Assembly (NCBI GenBank): GCA_009840545.1
Contig: VXNM01000003.1
Location: 1 to 64,000, forward strand
Direction: 5' to 3'
Source: Gammaproteobacteria bacterium
GTDB lineage: Bacteria; Pseudomonadota; Gammaproteobacteria; Pseudomonadales; Azotimanducaceae
DNA length: 64,000 bases
The notes under the pieces were generated by a model. It saw only the letters and a program-made list of their open reading frames with translations, searched no databases and had not been told where the DNA came from. Positions 44,232-53,198 of the stretch are shown piece by piece (position 1 is the stretch's first letter; every line of letters starts with the position of its first letter). The position numbers and the translations under genes were made by a program.

Positions 44232-45143
44232 GTGACCGCACTGTTCACACATCCGGATTTCCTTCTCCACGAAACACCTCCAGGCCATCCCGAGTCTCCG
44301 GCGAGACTTGCTCGGGTTTCCCAAATCCTTGAAGACTCAGAACTAATCGACCAAGTTGAACGGATAATTCCCGAACTAGCGAGCAGCGAAGAGTTGGCAC
44401 GCGTTCATGATCGAGATTTTGTCGACCAAATTACCTCGCTAGCTCCCACTACCGGATTAGTGCGAGTTGATGCCGATACATCAATGGGTCCTAACTCGTT
44501 GAATGCTTCCCGTAGAGCCGTCGGAGCAGCAGTCTCAGCAGTGAGGCAATCTCTCTCTGGAAGACATAAAAGGTCCTTTTGCGTCGTTCGGCCACCAGGA
44601 CATCATGCCGAGTCAGCGCAGTCTATGGGATTTTGCTTGTTCAATAGCGTAGCAATTGCGGCGGACTATGCGTTGGACACCGTCGAACGGGTCGCTGTGC
44701 TCGACTTCGACGTTCACCACGGAAATGGAACTGTTGAAATGTTTGCCGACCGACCGGAAGTTCTAGTCTGCTCGAGCTTTCAATTTCCGTTCTATCCATA
44801 CCGAATGCAAGACATCGACAGACCCAACATTGTGAATACACCTCTGCCTGCCGGTACGGTTGGATCGAGCTTCAGGACAGCCATTGAACAGAATTGGACA
44901 CAACCGTTGGATCAACATCGTCCGGACCTCATTCTGGTGTCAGCAGGATTCGATGCACACGCTGAAGATCCACTGGCGCAATTGCAACTACAGGACGAGG
45001 ACTTTCGTTGGATCTCTCAGTGGATCGTGGACATGGCACAGACCTATGCGAAGGGTCGCGTTGTCTCCGCGTTGGAAGGCGGTTATGACGTCAATGCTCT
45101 AGCCCGATGCTCCGCAATCCACCTAGAGAGCCTCCTAAACTGA
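44232..45143 (+). CDS. histone deacetylase superfamily (AcuC/APAH-like) deacylase
   Basis: 303 aa. Zinc ligands are visible: Asp160 and His162 in LDFDVHHGNGT and Asp241 in SAGFDAHAEDP, with the His pair PPGHHAE (124-125) as acid/base. LEGGYD is the C-terminal motif. In bacteria such enzymes remove acetyl or other acyl groups from polyamines, acetoin-linked enzymes or protein lysines; this one cannot be assigned a substrate. GTG start. It converges on the Eis-like acetyltransferase gene with a 31-bp gap. Confidence 0.92.
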   Translation: MTALFTHPDFLLHETPPGHPESPARLARVSQILEDSELIDQVERIIPELASSEELARVHDRDFVDQITSLAPTTGLVRVDADTSMGPNSLNASRRAVGAAVSAVRQSLSGRHKRSFCVVRPPGHHAESAQSMGFCLFNSVAIAADYALDTVERVAVLDFDVHHGNGTVEMFADRPEVLVCSSFQFPFYPYRMQDIDRPNIVNTPLPAGTVGSSFRTAIEQNWTQPLDQHRPDLILVSAGFDAHAEDPLAQLQLQDEDFRWISQWIVDMAQTYAKGRVVSALEGGYDVNALARCSAIHLESLLN

Positions 45144-45174
45144 CGGCCATCGCTTGTGAGACCACTCGGGCGAT

Positions 45175-46407
45175 TTAGAAATCATCGACACAATGCGGCT
45201 TGTAACGAGTCCCGAAAAATCCGTCAATAAAAGGCAACTGATTTCGGTCCCGAATTTGCGCTCTGCTCGAGTTGCAAAGTAAAGAAAGAGAACCTTGACC
45301 ACTGAGCAGTGAAGCGAGTCCATTGATGCTAATTTGAAAGTCAGCATCGTCCGCACTCTTAGTAACTTCACAATCTCTACCATCTGACGATACTCGAAAT
45401 CGTCCGACGTTCCATGGACAGTCAGTATCTTCCTTAATTTCGAAACACACGCTACCTTCTATCGGATAGCTTCTACTAGATGTCAGTTTCGGGACATTCA
45501 CAGTCCGCAACCAAACTCCCTCAAACCAACGAGGGTGAAGAAGTCTAGGTTCCAACAGCATATGAGTCGCCGGGTCGTCTAGGGGAGCGTAAATCACCAC
45601 TTCCTTAACTAGGTCGTGACTTCGAATGTAGTCCCACAGAGCTTGGTAGGCCTCATTATTTAAATAGACAAAATCTTGAACGCTAAGTCTCTGGTCGGGA
45701 CCATCGGTCGATTTGGGAATCTCGCGCAAGCGGTAGGAAATGTAACCATCTGGCTTGCCGCTTTCGTCATAGCGAACCGCGTAGTGATAGTTCGGGTTCG
45801 GTCCAAAGTAAGCTTTGTCCCAAACTGTGGACGGACGGTGCAACAAGAGGTTTCTTGGAGTTCGAAACTCTTCGTAGAGATCCCGAACCACAGTAGGAGC
45901 AACGCCTGGCTCGAACCTAGTAATGCTACCCTCCGTTGGCATAGCATCAATCTGAACTTCGGCCATGCGTGGATCAAATTGATATCTGTATCCGGACGAA
46001 GCCAAGCCATAGCCAAAGCGTTGATAAATCGCCCCCATCGAAGCCCACAGAATGGATGCAGGGATCTCTTCTTCGTAAGCTTTTCGAAGTCGGTCTGTGA
46101 CCAACTTGCGAACGAGCCCTCTACGTCGATGACCTGGATCGGTTCCAACTGAGGTGACTCCATCAGCTCGAACTTCCTTACCGTTAAACCGCATCTGAAA
46201 AGGAAATTGACCAAAGGTTGCAACAATCTTTCCCTTGAAAAACGCAGCCTTGGCGTTTTCGCGTTCCAAGAGGTTCGTGTCTTCCTCTTCTTTCTTTTCC
46301 TTTGACGGACTAGCATCGCCGGCAAATACATACCGTTGCAAACTAAGGAATTGCTTCAACTCACCCGGGGCCACTGGGCGAAATTCGTAGTCGTTCAATT
46401 TAGTCAT
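45175..46407 (-). CDS. Eis-like GNAT acetyltransferase with sterol-carrier-like domain
   Basis: 410 aa with the Eis layout: an N-terminal GNAT domain containing the acetyl-CoA motif SVGTDPGHRRRGLVRKLV, a second GNAT-like fold, and a C-terminal SCP2-like domain ending FFGTRYKPHCVDDF. The C-terminal carboxylate acts in Eis catalysis. It would N-acetylate amines, such as aminoglycosides or peptides, or protein lysines. Charged linker SPSKEKKEEED near residue 35. It stands alone on the minus strand, converging on the deacylase. Confidence 0.85.
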   Translation of the reverse strand: MTKLNDYEFRPVAPGELKQFLSLQRYVFAGDASPSKEKKEEEDTNLLERENAKAAFFKGKIVATFGQFPFQMRFNGKEVRADGVTSVGTDPGHRRRGLVRKLVTDRLRKAYEEEIPASILWASMGAIYQRFGYGLASSGYRYQFDPRMAEVQIDAMPTEGSITRFEPGVAPTVVRDLYEEFRTPRNLLLHRPSTVWDKAYFGPNPNYHYAVRYDESGKPDGYISYRLREIPKSTDGPDQRLSVQDFVYLNNEAYQALWDYIRSHDLVKEVVIYAPLDDPATHMLLEPRLLHPRWFEGVWLRTVNVPKLTSSRSYPIEGSVCFEIKEDTDCPWNVGRFRVSSDGRDCEVTKSADDADFQISINGLASLLSGQGSLSLLCNSSRAQIRDRNQLPFIDGFFGTRYKPHCVDDF

Positions 46408-46483
46408 TGTGTTGTATTGGAAATTCGTTGTCGCATGGGCGGAATGGCCTTCGTTCGTTAGTGAACGCGCTTATCTCCCGCGA

Positions 46484-47482
46484 CTATGATTGACTGATGA
46501 ATGACTCAAGCTGACCAGCAACTTGATCGGTTGTTCCCGTAGGCATTGGAATTAGTTGGACATCGGCACCCAGATACGATCTCTCTTTTAATTGTGCAGA
46601 CAACTCCTCACGTGCTCCAATTACCTGAATCTCTCGAACCATAGTTTCACTAATTGCGGACATCGCACCAACGCGATCTCGACGACTCCAAGCCTCACGC
46701 GAAGCTAGCACTTCATCCTCAAAACCGTTGTCGGCGAGCATGTTCCAATAGAAGTCTCCCATCCGGTTTATGTAGTGGAACAGCGGTGCACGGGCCGCCA
46801 TCCAAACAGCCTCGTCGTTCTCTCCTTTGAGTTCATAGACGTTTGTGAAGGGCGCAATGGTAGTGTCATCGACACTTCGACCGGACTTGGAAGCTCCTTC
46901 CGCAAGCTGCTTTCGAAGCGTGGAAAAGTGGTCTCTGGGCCAATGAATGGGGAAGATACCGTCCGCAATTTCTCCGGTCTGAACAATGGATTTTGGAGTG
47001 ATTGCCGCAATGTAGATCGGAATGTGGGTGCGAGGTCGTTGGTAATCCAAAGTAAATCCTCGCGACATCTGAAATATCTTGCCTTCGTACTCGAGCCGAT
47101 CGCCGGCGACGAGCGTATTGATGATCTCCACGTATTCGCGCAATCTTCTCAATGGTGTCTTGAACTCGACACCATGAAAGTGTTCGATGACACGGTGGCC
47201 AGAGGAGCCGAGGCCGCAGATCATCCTTCCCTCTGATAGCACGTCAAGCATGGCGAATTCCTGTGCGATGGTAGCCGGAGATCTTGAATAAACATTCAGG
47301 ATCGAAGTTCCGATTTGAACTCGTTCCGTGTGAGTAGCGAGCAGAGTCATCCAAGGCAGGGTTGAAGTACCCCAAGCTTCTCCAGTCGCCACCATTTCGT
47401 AGCCTAAAGACTCGGCGATACGCACCTTTTCGATCGTGTCTCGCCAGTCATTGCCGATCCCACAGAGAATGCCAAGCCGCAT
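46484..47482 (-). CDS. LLM-class F420/flavin-dependent oxidoreductase
   Basis: 332 aa luciferase-like TIM barrel. GTSILNVYSRSPATIAQEFAM is the family stretch (including the region of the non-prolyl cis bond), and GRMICGLGSSG follows. The ATG at 47482 (MRLGILCGIG) is preferred to the earlier ATG at 47527. By family it may use F420H2 or FMNH2. It is divergent from the PPOX gene at 47589. Confidence 0.85.
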   Translation of the reverse strand: MRLGILCGIGNDWRDTIEKVRIAESLGYEMVATGEAWGTSTLPWMTLLATHTERVQIGTSILNVYSRSPATIAQEFAMLDVLSEGRMICGLGSSGHRVIEHFHGVEFKTPLRRLREYVEIINTLVAGDRLEYEGKIFQMSRGFTLDYQRPRTHIPIYIAAITPKSIVQTGEIADGIFPIHWPRDHFSTLRKQLAEGASKSGRSVDDTTIAPFTNVYELKGENDEAVWMAARAPLFHYINRMGDFYWNMLADNGFEDEVLASREAWSRRDRVGAMSAISETMVREIQVIGAREELSAQLKERSYLGADVQLIPMPTGTTDQVAGQLESFISQS

Positions 47483-47588
47483 GATTGCTGATTCTTGCCG
47501 AAGAGTTGCATACCTTAGCAGAACCAAATAGTCCCTTAGGAGAGTTTGTGTTTAATGAACGTACCCAGACGCTGCAGAGACTGAACAC

Positions 47589-48062
47589 ATGCCATCTCGA
47601 AGAAAAACGATCGAACTTACAGATTCTGAGATTGACGAATATCTCGCCAGTTCGCACACACTAATCATCGTGTCGAATGGACACAGTGGATTTCCTCATC
47701 CTATGCCGATGTGGTACTACGCAGATGCGAATCGGAACTGCTATTGCACAACGTTTGCGAAGAGTCAAAAGGTAAAGAATTGGAAGCGAGATCCCCGTGC
47801 TTCACTACTCATTGAATCGGGGGAGGAGTATGCCGAACTCAAAGGGCTTGTTGTCTATGCCCAGACTGAGATCGTTGAAGATCAAGAAATCGTGACAGAG
47901 ACGTTGGTGAACATTAATGCAAAAGGCCGGAGCCTCACGAAGGAACAACGAGAAAAGCTAAAAGAATCTGTGGGAGGTACAGCGTCAAAGCGTGTGGTCC
48001 TAAAGTTCATTCCGCAACGATTCATCTCATGGGACCATTCGAAGTTGGGCGGCAGATACTAG
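47589..48062 (+). CDS. PPOX-fold flavin/F420-binding protein
   Basis: 157 aa split-barrel of the pyridoxamine-phosphate-oxidase/DDN superfamily. The signature strands are HTLIIVSNGHSGFPHPMPMWYY and CTTFAKSQKVKNWKRDPRASLLIE. Many are F420- or heme-binding rather than PdxH-like; it lacks the canonical PNPOx C-terminal residues. It lies between two luciferase-like genes, which fits a cofactor-F420 or flavin set. Confidence 0.8.
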   Translation: MPSRRKTIELTDSEIDEYLASSHTLIIVSNGHSGFPHPMPMWYYADANRNCYCTTFAKSQKVKNWKRDPRASLLIESGEEYAELKGLVVYAQTEIVEDQEIVTETLVNINAKGRSLTKEQREKLKESVGGTASKRVVLKFIPQRFISWDHSKLGGRY

Positions 48063-48178
48063 AAAGCCTGAATGCGGCGTTCGCGGCACCCAATAAAATT
48101 GCGAGCAAGCCTCAAATCAATGATGGTTACTTGCTCGAACTTAGCTTGTAACCCCTTCGAACCAAGGAGACTGAGTTT

Positions 48179-49183
48179 ATGGCTTTGAAAAAGCGAATGG
48201 CAGTATCTCTTCCACTCAATCAAGTGCTTCAAGACACTATTGATCTCGTGCATTGGGCCGAAGAAAACGGATATACCGACGGATGGTTTGCAGATCCTGG
48301 AGCACCCGATGGCATGACGACTGCAGCCCTCATTGCCGCCCACACTAAGAAGCTTCGAATAGGGATGGCAATTGTCCCCGTTTACACCAGATCTCCTACA
48401 GTCCTCGCCGCATCTACGGACGTAATTGCCCAAGCGTTGCCAGGACGGTTCATTCTAGGATTGGGTTCTTCCAGCGAAATCATCATGCAAAACTTCAATG
48501 GGATTAAGCTCGAAAAACCTCTTACTCGAGTCAAAGAAACCGCAATAGTGATTCGAAGCATGCTTAATGGCGAAAAGACCAACTTCACTGATCTGAAAAC
48601 GGTTTACAGTCGGGGTTACTCTCAGAGACCCACAGATCCACCAGTGCCTATCTACCTCGCTGGACTGAGACCCAAGATGCTGGAAATGGCAGCTCAATAC
48701 GGAGATGGAGTGATACTCAATCTTTGGCCAAAATCAGCACTTCCAAAGATGTTGGATCACATTCGAATCGGAGCAGAACGTTCTGGAAAGAAAATGGAAG
48801 ACTTGGAAATCGTGAATCGCTATGCAGTAATTGTGACCGACGACAAGACAGAAGGTTACGATCGGTTCCGACAGCACTTCATTCCCTATTTCTCAAACCC
48901 CGTATACAACAATTTCCTGAAATGGTGTGGCTACGAAGATGAGGCGAACGAAATCCTCGAAGGATGGGCAGCTCGTGATCGCAGTAGAACAGCTGCGGCA
49001 TTCCATGACGACCTAGTAGATCAAATCGGTGTTGTTGGAACCGCAGAGGAATGTCGCGAGCGAATTCAAACTCACTCTAGCCAAGGCATTACTACCAGCA
49101 TCATCGCACCGCCAAGTCGCGAACTAGACCAGTCCTACGAGACACTTGAAGCGTTTACTTCAAAGAATTTTCAGTTCGAATAG
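48179..49183 (+). CDS. LLM-class F420/flavin-dependent oxidoreductase
   Basis: 334 aa luciferase-like barrel. IGMAIVPVYTRSPTVLAASTDVIAQ and RFILGLGSSSEIIMQNF match the family. AGGAG stands 9 nt upstream of the ATG. It is a paralogue of 46484-47482 and 50986-51990, indicating local expansion of this family. Confidence 0.87.
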   Translation: MALKKRMAVSLPLNQVLQDTIDLVHWAEENGYTDGWFADPGAPDGMTTAALIAAHTKKLRIGMAIVPVYTRSPTVLAASTDVIAQALPGRFILGLGSSSEIIMQNFNGIKLEKPLTRVKETAIVIRSMLNGEKTNFTDLKTVYSRGYSQRPTDPPVPIYLAGLRPKMLEMAAQYGDGVILNLWPKSALPKMLDHIRIGAERSGKKMEDLEIVNRYAVIVTDDKTEGYDRFRQHFIPYFSNPVYNNFLKWCGYEDEANEILEGWAARDRSRTAAAFHDDLVDQIGVVGTAEECRERIQTHSSQGITTSIIAPPSRELDQSYETLEAFTSKNFQFE

Positions 49184-49221
49184 CAGACCCCTGATCGAAC
49201 TTGTACTGATCGACTAGCACA

Positions 49222-50754
49222 TTAGAGAGGATTGCTAGGGAAAGCAAAGTTCAGCCTTTCTCGTACACCACCGGAAAGCCATCTTTGGGTGATGGTCTTG
49301 CGACGTGTGTAGAAGCGAATTGCATCCGGTCCATACGCGTACAAGTCGCCGAACAACGACCTCTTCCATCCCCCGAAACTATGAGTCGCAACTGGAACTG
49401 GAAGCGGCACATTAATACCCACCATGCCAACCTTGATGCGGTCGGAAAAGTACTTTGCTGCCTCTCCGTCTCGGGTGAAAATGCATGTGCCATTGCCGTA
49501 CTCGTGATCATTGACTAAGTCCATGGCTGTCTCCTGTGACTGCACTCGAACAACACACAGCACGGGTCCAAAGATTTCGTCACGGTAGATCCGCATCTCA
49601 GAACTCACATTGTCGAAGAGGCATGGACCGAGAAAGAATCCGTCTTCCCGTCCTTCGACCGTGAGGCCTCGTCCATCCACAACTAGCGAAGCACCTTCGG
49701 CTACTCCAATATCTATGTAACTCCGTACTTTTTCTCGGTGAGCACTGGATACTAGAGGCCCCATTTCGCTCGATGGGTCGTTTCCATCGCCAATGCTCAA
49801 ATCAGCTAGTTTCTGTTTCATAGCATCAACGCAGGCATCTGCGGTTTCGTCGCCAACACAAACGACGACCGAAATCGACATGCATCTTTCGCCACACGAT
49901 CCATACGCGGCACCGAGCAGTGCGTTAACCACTTGTTCTATGTCCGCATCAGGCATCACGACGGCATGGTTCTTTGCACCACCTAAGGCCTGAACACGCT
50001 TGCCGAAGTTTGTTCCGGTCGTGTATATGTACTCAGCAACTGCTGTGGAACCCACAAAACTGACTGCTTGAATTTGGTCGTTCTCAAGAATCGCATCGAC
50101 GGTCTCTTTGTCGCCGTTGACAATATTGAAAACGCCGTCCGGCAAGCCGGCGTCCGAGAGCAATTTCGCGCAAAAGGATGGTGCGCTTGGGTCCTTTTCC
50201 GAAGGCTTAAGAACAAACGTATTGCCACAGGCAATTGCCATGGGATACATCCACATTGGCACCATAACGGGAAAGTTGAAGGGTGTGATCCCCGCCACCA
50301 CGCCCAACGGCTGAAACTGCGACCAACTATCAATTCCAGGTCCTGCACTCGGAGTGTGCTCTCCCTTTAGCAATTCAGGTATGCCACAGGCATACTCCAC
50401 GACTTCTATGCCTCGAATTAACTCTCCCTTTGAATCTTCGATTGTCTTGCCGTGTTCATTGGTGACCAAAGATACGATCTCGTCTGTGTGTTCCTCTAGC
50501 AGCTGCTTGAATCGAAAGAGAACACGCGCCCGCTTTAAGGGTTCAGTATCTCTCCAAGATGGAAGTGCTGACGACGCGGCTGCAACTGCGTTTTCAACCA
50601 TACCTTTATTCGCACAGGCGACATTTCGGGTAACGCGACCTGTGGCAGGATTGGTTATGGAAAGTGTGCGGTTCTTATCCGGAACCTTTTTGCCATTGAT
50701 AAAGTGTCCGAGTGTGTGGATTGTTTCTAATTCTTCTGCGGGAGTTGCTGCCAT
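49222..50754 (-). CDS. mmsA: CoA-acylating methylmalonate-semialdehyde dehydrogenase
   Basis: 510 aa aldehyde dehydrogenase of the MMSDH/IolA type. FINGKKVPD at the N-terminus, LGVVAGITPFNFPVMVPMW in the NAD-binding region and GSCGERCMSIS with the catalytic Cys291 are diagnostic. It converts methylmalonate semialdehyde or malonate semialdehyde with CoA to propionyl-CoA or acetyl-CoA, in valine, thymine or beta-alanine/inositol catabolism. No other mms genes are adjacent. It converges on the LLM gene at 48179. Confidence 0.93.
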   Translation of the reverse strand: MAATPAEELETIHTLGHFINGKKVPDKNRTLSITNPATGRVTRNVACANKGMVENAVAAASSALPSWRDTEPLKRARVLFRFKQLLEEHTDEIVSLVTNEHGKTIEDSKGELIRGIEVVEYACGIPELLKGEHTPSAGPGIDSWSQFQPLGVVAGITPFNFPVMVPMWMYPMAIACGNTFVLKPSEKDPSAPSFCAKLLSDAGLPDGVFNIVNGDKETVDAILENDQIQAVSFVGSTAVAEYIYTTGTNFGKRVQALGGAKNHAVVMPDADIEQVVNALLGAAYGSCGERCMSISVVVCVGDETADACVDAMKQKLADLSIGDGNDPSSEMGPLVSSAHREKVRSYIDIGVAEGASLVVDGRGLTVEGREDGFFLGPCLFDNVSSEMRIYRDEIFGPVLCVVRVQSQETAMDLVNDHEYGNGTCIFTRDGEAAKYFSDRIKVGMVGINVPLPVPVATHSFGGWKRSLFGDLYAYGPDAIRFYTRRKTITQRWLSGGVRERLNFAFPSNPL

Positions 50755-50985
50755 AGTTGAGCTTTTGAGTTGTGGGTGGGATATTCAAACGCCATCAAAC
50801 CAGCGTACAAACGAGAGATTGCATCAATCTCGTGCAGCAAAAATTATATGTGTGGAATTGATGATGGGACTCCTACACAAGAGTGTACGCATGTTCAGAG
50901 TCAAGTTGAAAATTTGCTGTCGATGTGTTCGCATTGATACCATAGCGACCCTATGACTATTCCCCTGAGCATTTGAGGAATTTCA

Positions 50986-51990
50986 ATGAAAGTTGATATC
51001 GGAATTGGAACCGATCTCGCAAGGGTCCAAGAACAGGCGCAAGCTTTCGAGGCGGCCGGATATAGTGGAATTCAGACCGCCGAGACGGGCCACGACCCGT
51101 TCCTTCCACTTAGCTTGGCAGCGCTGCATACAAGTCAGGTCGACCTGATCACCGGAATTGCTGTGGCCTTTGCCCGTACTCCAATGGTGTTAGCTCACAC
51201 TGCTCACGACATAAACTTTGCGTCGCAAGGTCGATTTGTTCTCGGATTGGGTTCACAAATCAGGGCACACATCACCAAACGATTTAGCATGCCTTGGTCC
51301 CATCCCGCTGCAAGAATGCGCGAGTTCATACTTGCTCTGCGAGCCATTTGGGCCACTTGGTACGAGAAAGAACCACTGCAATTCAACGGGAAGTTCTACA
51401 CGCACACACTGATGACTCCGTTTTTTTCTCCTACAAACTTGGAATATGGCGCACCTCGCGTATTTCTCGCAGCCGTGGGACCGTTGATGACTGAAGTTGC
51501 AGGTGAAGTGGCAGATGGGATGATCGTGCATCCATTCACCACGGAAACCTATCTTCGTGAGGTGTCGCTACCGGCATTAGAACGTGGATGGGCAAAGTCA
51601 GGTAGGAAGCGAGAAGACTTCGACATTAGCTATCCGGTCTTTGTTGTGACGGGACGGGATGAGCGAGAACTCGATCAAGCCAAAGTTGCTACGAAGCAAC
51701 AATTGGCGTTCTACGGATCGACGCCAGCCTACAAGCCAGTACTCGACAGTATAGGTGCTGGAGATTTGCAGCCAGAGCTAAACGCCATGTCGAAACAGGG
51801 CCGTTGGACAGAAATGGGATCTCTATTTACCGACGACGTAATGAATGCGTTCGCAATTGTTGCAGAGCCGAAAGACATTGCCAATCAAATCAAGACACGA
51901 TTTGGCGACGTCATTGATCGGACTTCGGCGGCATACGGAAATCTCTCTTCCGAAGACCGAGCGCAGATAGTTGAAGAGTTAACCGCCTAG
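50986..51990 (+). CDS. LLM-class F420-dependent oxidoreductase (TIGR03617-like)
   Basis: 334 aa. MKVDIGIGTDLARVQEQA, TGIAVAFARTPMVLAHTA and RFVLGLGSQIRAHITKRF match a mycobacterial F420-dependent LLM subgroup that I recall as TIGR03617; this assignment is from memory. GAGGAA is just upstream of the ATG. Its closest relatives by eye differ from the other two LLM genes nearby, so it may act on a different substrate. Confidence 0.85.
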   Translation: MKVDIGIGTDLARVQEQAQAFEAAGYSGIQTAETGHDPFLPLSLAALHTSQVDLITGIAVAFARTPMVLAHTAHDINFASQGRFVLGLGSQIRAHITKRFSMPWSHPAARMREFILALRAIWATWYEKEPLQFNGKFYTHTLMTPFFSPTNLEYGAPRVFLAAVGPLMTEVAGEVADGMIVHPFTTETYLREVSLPALERGWAKSGRKREDFDISYPVFVVTGRDERELDQAKVATKQQLAFYGSTPAYKPVLDSIGAGDLQPELNAMSKQGRWTEMGSLFTDDVMNAFAIVAEPKDIANQIKTRFGDVIDRTSAAYGNLSSEDRAQIVEELTA

Positions 51991-52054
51991 AGGTTAAATA
52001 AACGCCGCTAGACCGGGAATCAACAAGAGGAATCAAAAGCTCTTCAGTCGGGGA

Positions 52055-52882
52055 CTACCTCGCTGGACGAGAGTCGCACAGAACTGCCACTCGGTGCATT
52101 TCTCGTACTTCAAAACCGTAGTCTGGAACCGCACAATGCTGGACGCACCGATTGTCCCACATGGCTAGCGTTCCAGGTTCGTACCTAATACGAGCTTGGT
52201 AGCGTTCCCGCGTACAGTGGGAATACAGGAAGTTCAGTATCGCAGAGCTCTCGTTTGGTGGCAGCTGCGGTATGCGACGAGTGAACCCTCTATTTACATA
52301 GAGTGCTTTGCGTCCGGTCTCCGGATGACTAATTACGATCGGATGTGTGGACGGCGTTCTGATGAGATCAATGTCAAATCCTCTCCCATCGTGCTGCGCG
52401 TCCAGTGGATCCAGGAATTCCTTCATGTTGTCCGACAAGTCCTCGTAGGCCTTGTATTGAGACGCGTAGATGGTGTCTCCTCCGACTTCCGGAATGCGGC
52501 GTGCATGCAACATTGATATCTTGGGCGGAATCTCCTTCCAACTGACATCGGAATGCCAACCTTCTGCACTTCCACGTCTTTTGGGACCGGAACTAATGTT
52601 GAGGATGTCGTCATATCCCTTCACGGTCGGGGAATACCCGTGAACATCTAGTTTCCCCCATCGCATCCCAAACTCACGGAGGTCGTCGTCGGTCAGATGT
52701 TCGTTTCCATGCAAAGCTATCGCGCAATACTCCAATAGGAGGGAACGTACGACCTGGAACCCCTCCTCATCAAGCGCTGCAACGTCAACGCCCCTAACTT
52801 CAGCGCCCATCGCACCACTGAGTGGCCTAATATCCAAATTGTTACGCGTGATGGTTCTGCTTGAAACCGCAACTTCAGCCAT
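52055..52882 (-). CDS. TauD/TfdA-family Fe(II)/2-oxoglutarate dioxygenase
   Basis: 275 aa. Iron ligands His110 and Asp112 (GWHSDVSW) and His249 (VQHCAVPDY), with the 2-oxoglutarate Arg at 260 or 264 (REMHRVAV). Family members oxidise taurine, alkylsulfonates, phenoxyacetates or quaternary amines. No sulfonate transporter is adjacent, so taurine is not implied. It converges on the LLM gene at 50986. Confidence 0.87.
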   Translation of the reverse strand: MAEVAVSSRTITRNNLDIRPLSGAMGAEVRGVDVAALDEEGFQVVRSLLLEYCAIALHGNEHLTDDDLREFGMRWGKLDVHGYSPTVKGYDDILNISSGPKRRGSAEGWHSDVSWKEIPPKISMLHARRIPEVGGDTIYASQYKAYEDLSDNMKEFLDPLDAQHDGRGFDIDLIRTPSTHPIVISHPETGRKALYVNRGFTRRIPQLPPNESSAILNFLYSHCTRERYQARIRYEPGTLAMWDNRCVQHCAVPDYGFEVREMHRVAVLCDSRPAR

Positions 52883-53198
52883 TTTCCACTCCTAACAGTG
52901 GACTCAACCCTCGAAAGCCTATGGTAACTCAAGAGTCTTACATTCGAGTTTCCCTTCTACTTGGGTAGGGTGTAGGTACTTCACGGTTCTCTTAGTAGAT
53001 GCTATGAGTCACATGCGATAGCTTCCGGAGCCAAGAGTCCACGACATGTTTAACACAAGGATATTGAGTCGGTTAAATGTATCTTTTACTCCATATTCCC
53101 AATTATTGTGTGGTAAAGTTTGCATGCAGTCGACTTGCAGGGGAGCTCAAATCTCAATTCTCAATCGAATCCCCAAAACACAGAGCAAAATCCCAGAA
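52883..53198. other. intergenic region before the Cus operon (316 bp)
   Basis: Divergent gap between tauD-like and cusC genes. It contains an in-frame N-terminal extension of cusC to 53046 that lacks protein character, so I treat it as noncoding. No clear CueR/CusR box could be recognised by eye. A promoter for cusCBA is expected here. Confidence 0.4.
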
